This document shows, one piece after another, positions 4,925 through 5,978 of a stretch of 5,978 nucleotides of DNA. The position numbers were made by a program, and so were the translations under genes. Source of the DNA: Fidelibacterota bacterium (GTDB taxonomy: Bacteria > Bipolaricaulota > Bipolaricaulia > Bipolaricaulales > Bipolaricaulaceae); NCBI GenBank assembly GCA_024277405.1, contig JAJRVI010000087.1, positions 1 through 5,978 of the forward strand, in the 5' to 3' direction. The notes under the pieces were generated by a model. The model was not told the DNA's origin. It saw only the letters and a program-made list of their open reading frames with translations, and did not search any database. Each line of letters begins with the position of its first letter. The stretch's first letter is position 1.

Positions 4925-5978
4925 ATGCGTGTATGGACGGTTTGGCTCGGCGTGGTCGCCGTCGCCTGGGCGGGCGCCGGGGGCGAATTCCCCCTCCCGG
5001 CTGGGGCGGTGGCGGGCATCGACACGGGATGGGCGGCCGATATCGCGTTCTCCCCCGATGGGCGTTACCTCGTCCTCGCCGTGGGGGACGGGCTTGAGGT
5101 CCGCGACGGGGACGATCTCGGCCTCGTCCGGGTGATCCCCCTGCCGGAGGGCGAGCGGGCCTACACCCTCGCCGCCGTCTCCCCCGGGGAGATCGCGGTG
5201 GGCCATGGCGACGGCACGGTGCTCCTCGTGGACATCGGTTCCGGCGCGGCATCGGGGCGGGCGGCCGTCCACGGGGGGCGCGTGTGGGCCCTCGCGGCGG
5301 GCCCCGGCATGGAGCGCGTCGCGAGCGTGGGGGAGGACGGGACCCTCTCCGTGTTGGGACTCCCGGGGTTGCGCGTGATATCCACGGTGATGGCGCACGT
5401 CGAGGGCGCCCTGTCCGTCGCGTTCTCCCCCGACGGCGGCCTCATCGCCACGGGCGGCAAGGGAGGTGATATCCGCCTCTGGGATGCCGCGTCCCTGGTG
5501 CCGGTGGGGGAGCTCCGCGGCCACGGAGGGGCCGTGTGGGATCTCGCCTTCTCCGCGGACGGGCGTTTCCTTCTCTCCACCGGCGCCGACGGGATCGCCA
5601 TCGTGTGGGACGTGGATACCTGGGAGCCGCTGACCACCCTCGCGCCCGGGACCCGGAAGGTCTTCGCCGGGGCGTTCTCCCCCGACGGGGCGTTCATCGC
5701 GTTGGCCCCTTCCGCCCGCGAGGTCTTCCTGTGGAGCACCGGGGAGGGGGCGCTGCTCGGGGAGCTACGGGGCCACAAGGCGCCCCTCTGGACGCTGGGG
5801 TTCGGGCCCGGCGGGGAGCGCCTCGCCACCGTGTCCGCCGACGGACGGGTCATCCTGTGGGACGTGCGGCGACTCCTCTCGCTCCGCCCCGTGATCTCGG
5901 GGGTCCACTACACGCGCAGGATGAAGAGGACGCAGTACATCAACGTATCCTTCACCGACCCCAACGGAGACGTCTCCC
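4925..5978 (+). CDS. Exported seven-bladed WD-repeat propeller protein, 3' end cut by the window
   Basis: The reading frame runs from ATG 4925 to the window edge (351 codons, no stop). Residues 1-19 form a signal peptide (MR, then hydrophobic, then AGAGG), so the product is probably exported. Seven WD-type repeats follow, at roughly 32-66, 75-108, 115-150, 157-195, 199-236, 242-278 and 283-320, enough for one closed beta-propeller. The typical AFSPDG strand recurs at 41, 166, 209 (variant FSADG) and 250; the repeat-ending WD or its variants appear at W186-D187, W228-D229, W270 and W312-D313. Repeats 2 and 3 are the most degenerate. From about residue 321 a different segment begins (VISGVHYT, then VSFTDPNGDVS), which looks like the first strands of an Ig-like beta domain; that is inference. 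GGAG touches the ATG and a GGGGGGTGG lies further up, so the ribosome site is imperfect. Propellers usually bind other proteins; no enzyme activity is suggested. Binding partner unknown. Confidence 0.85.
   Translation, partial: MRVWTVWLGVVAVAWAGAGGEFPLPAGAVAGIDTGWAADIAFSPDGRYLVLAVGDGLEVRDGDDLGLVRVIPLPEGERAYTLAAVSPGEIAVGHGDGTVLLVDIGSGAASGRAAVHGGRVWALAAGPGMERVASVGEDGTLSVLGLPGLRVISTVMAHVEGALSVAFSPDGGLIATGGKGGDIRLWDAASLVPVGELRGHGGAVWDLAFSADGRFLLSTGADGIAIVWDVDTWEPLTTLAPGTRKVFAGAFSPDGAFIALAPSAREVFLWSTGEGALLGELRGHKAPLWTLGFGPGGERLATVSADGRVILWDVRRLLSLRPVISGVHYTRRMKRTQYINVSFTDPNGDVS
5045..5685 (+). repeat. Three identical 14-base copies inside the WD-repeat gene
   Basis: GCGTTCTCCCCCGA occurs exactly at 5045-5058, 5420-5433 and 5672-5685. 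Each copy encodes AFSPD of a WD blade (blades 1, 4 and 6). The identity at DNA level reflects the repeated protein motif plus strong codon bias, or recent exchange between blades. Confidence 0.7.

Noticed and set aside
3952..5097. A 381-codon plus-strand frame overlapping the end of tldE, the terminator and the start of the WD-repeat gene
   Set aside because: It crosses a terminator and two supported genes in the wrong phase, with low-complexity Gly/Arg/Pro content.
1..5978. tRNA, rRNA, CRISPR arrays, insertion sequences and phage genes
   Set aside because: I looked for cloverleaf or T-loop patterns, regularly spaced direct repeats, transposase motifs and terminal inverted repeats, and saw none that I could support.

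Overview
The window is GC-rich bacterial DNA (about 70% G+C in one line counted by hand, 2101-2160), with strong G/C preference at third codon positions, Shine-Dalgarno-led ATG starts and sigma70-like promoters. Bacterial signal peptides, a 3D-domain cell-wall protein, TldD/TldE and a WD-repeat protein point to a bacterium, possibly from a thermophilic or deep-branching GC-rich lineage. The phylum cannot be fixed from this sequence. The first ~60 bases are only about 48% G+C (29 of 60 counted), unlike the rest.

Layout from left to right: (1) 1-291 holds two mutually exclusive partial open frames. One runs leftward from a GTG with a good ribosome site; the other runs rightward from the left edge and ends at 231. 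(2) 292-993, minus strand: a secreted 3D-domain (MltA-C-like) protein. (3) 994-1308: a divergent intergenic region with a terminator-like hairpin and a good plus-strand promoter. (4) 1309-1740, plus: a small membrane-anchored protein with one bacterial Ig-like (Big-1 type) domain. (5) 1741-2054: a hairpin-rich intergenic region ending in a candidate promoter and a strong Shine-Dalgarno. (6) 2055-3512 and 3509-4849, plus: tldD and tldE/pmbA, overlapping by ATGA and so probably translationally coupled. (7) A GC hairpin with a T-rich tail at 4875-4907. (8) 4925 to the right edge, plus: an exported protein with a complete set of seven WD-type repeats, followed by the start of a further domain that leaves the window.

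How the genes fit together: TldD (metal site H253/E254/H258/C456) and TldE (no metal site) should form the cytoplasmic TldD/E peptidase that trims or degrades small unfolded peptides. No peptide substrate, RiPP enzyme or toxin-antitoxin pair is visible beside them. The flanking genes (3D domain, Ig-like anchor, exported WD propeller) all look like envelope proteins, but nothing shows that they work with TldD/E. I do not see a clear new multi-gene system here. The best leads are the structured DNA before tldD, the Ig-like anchor protein, the exported propeller and the unresolved left-edge gene.
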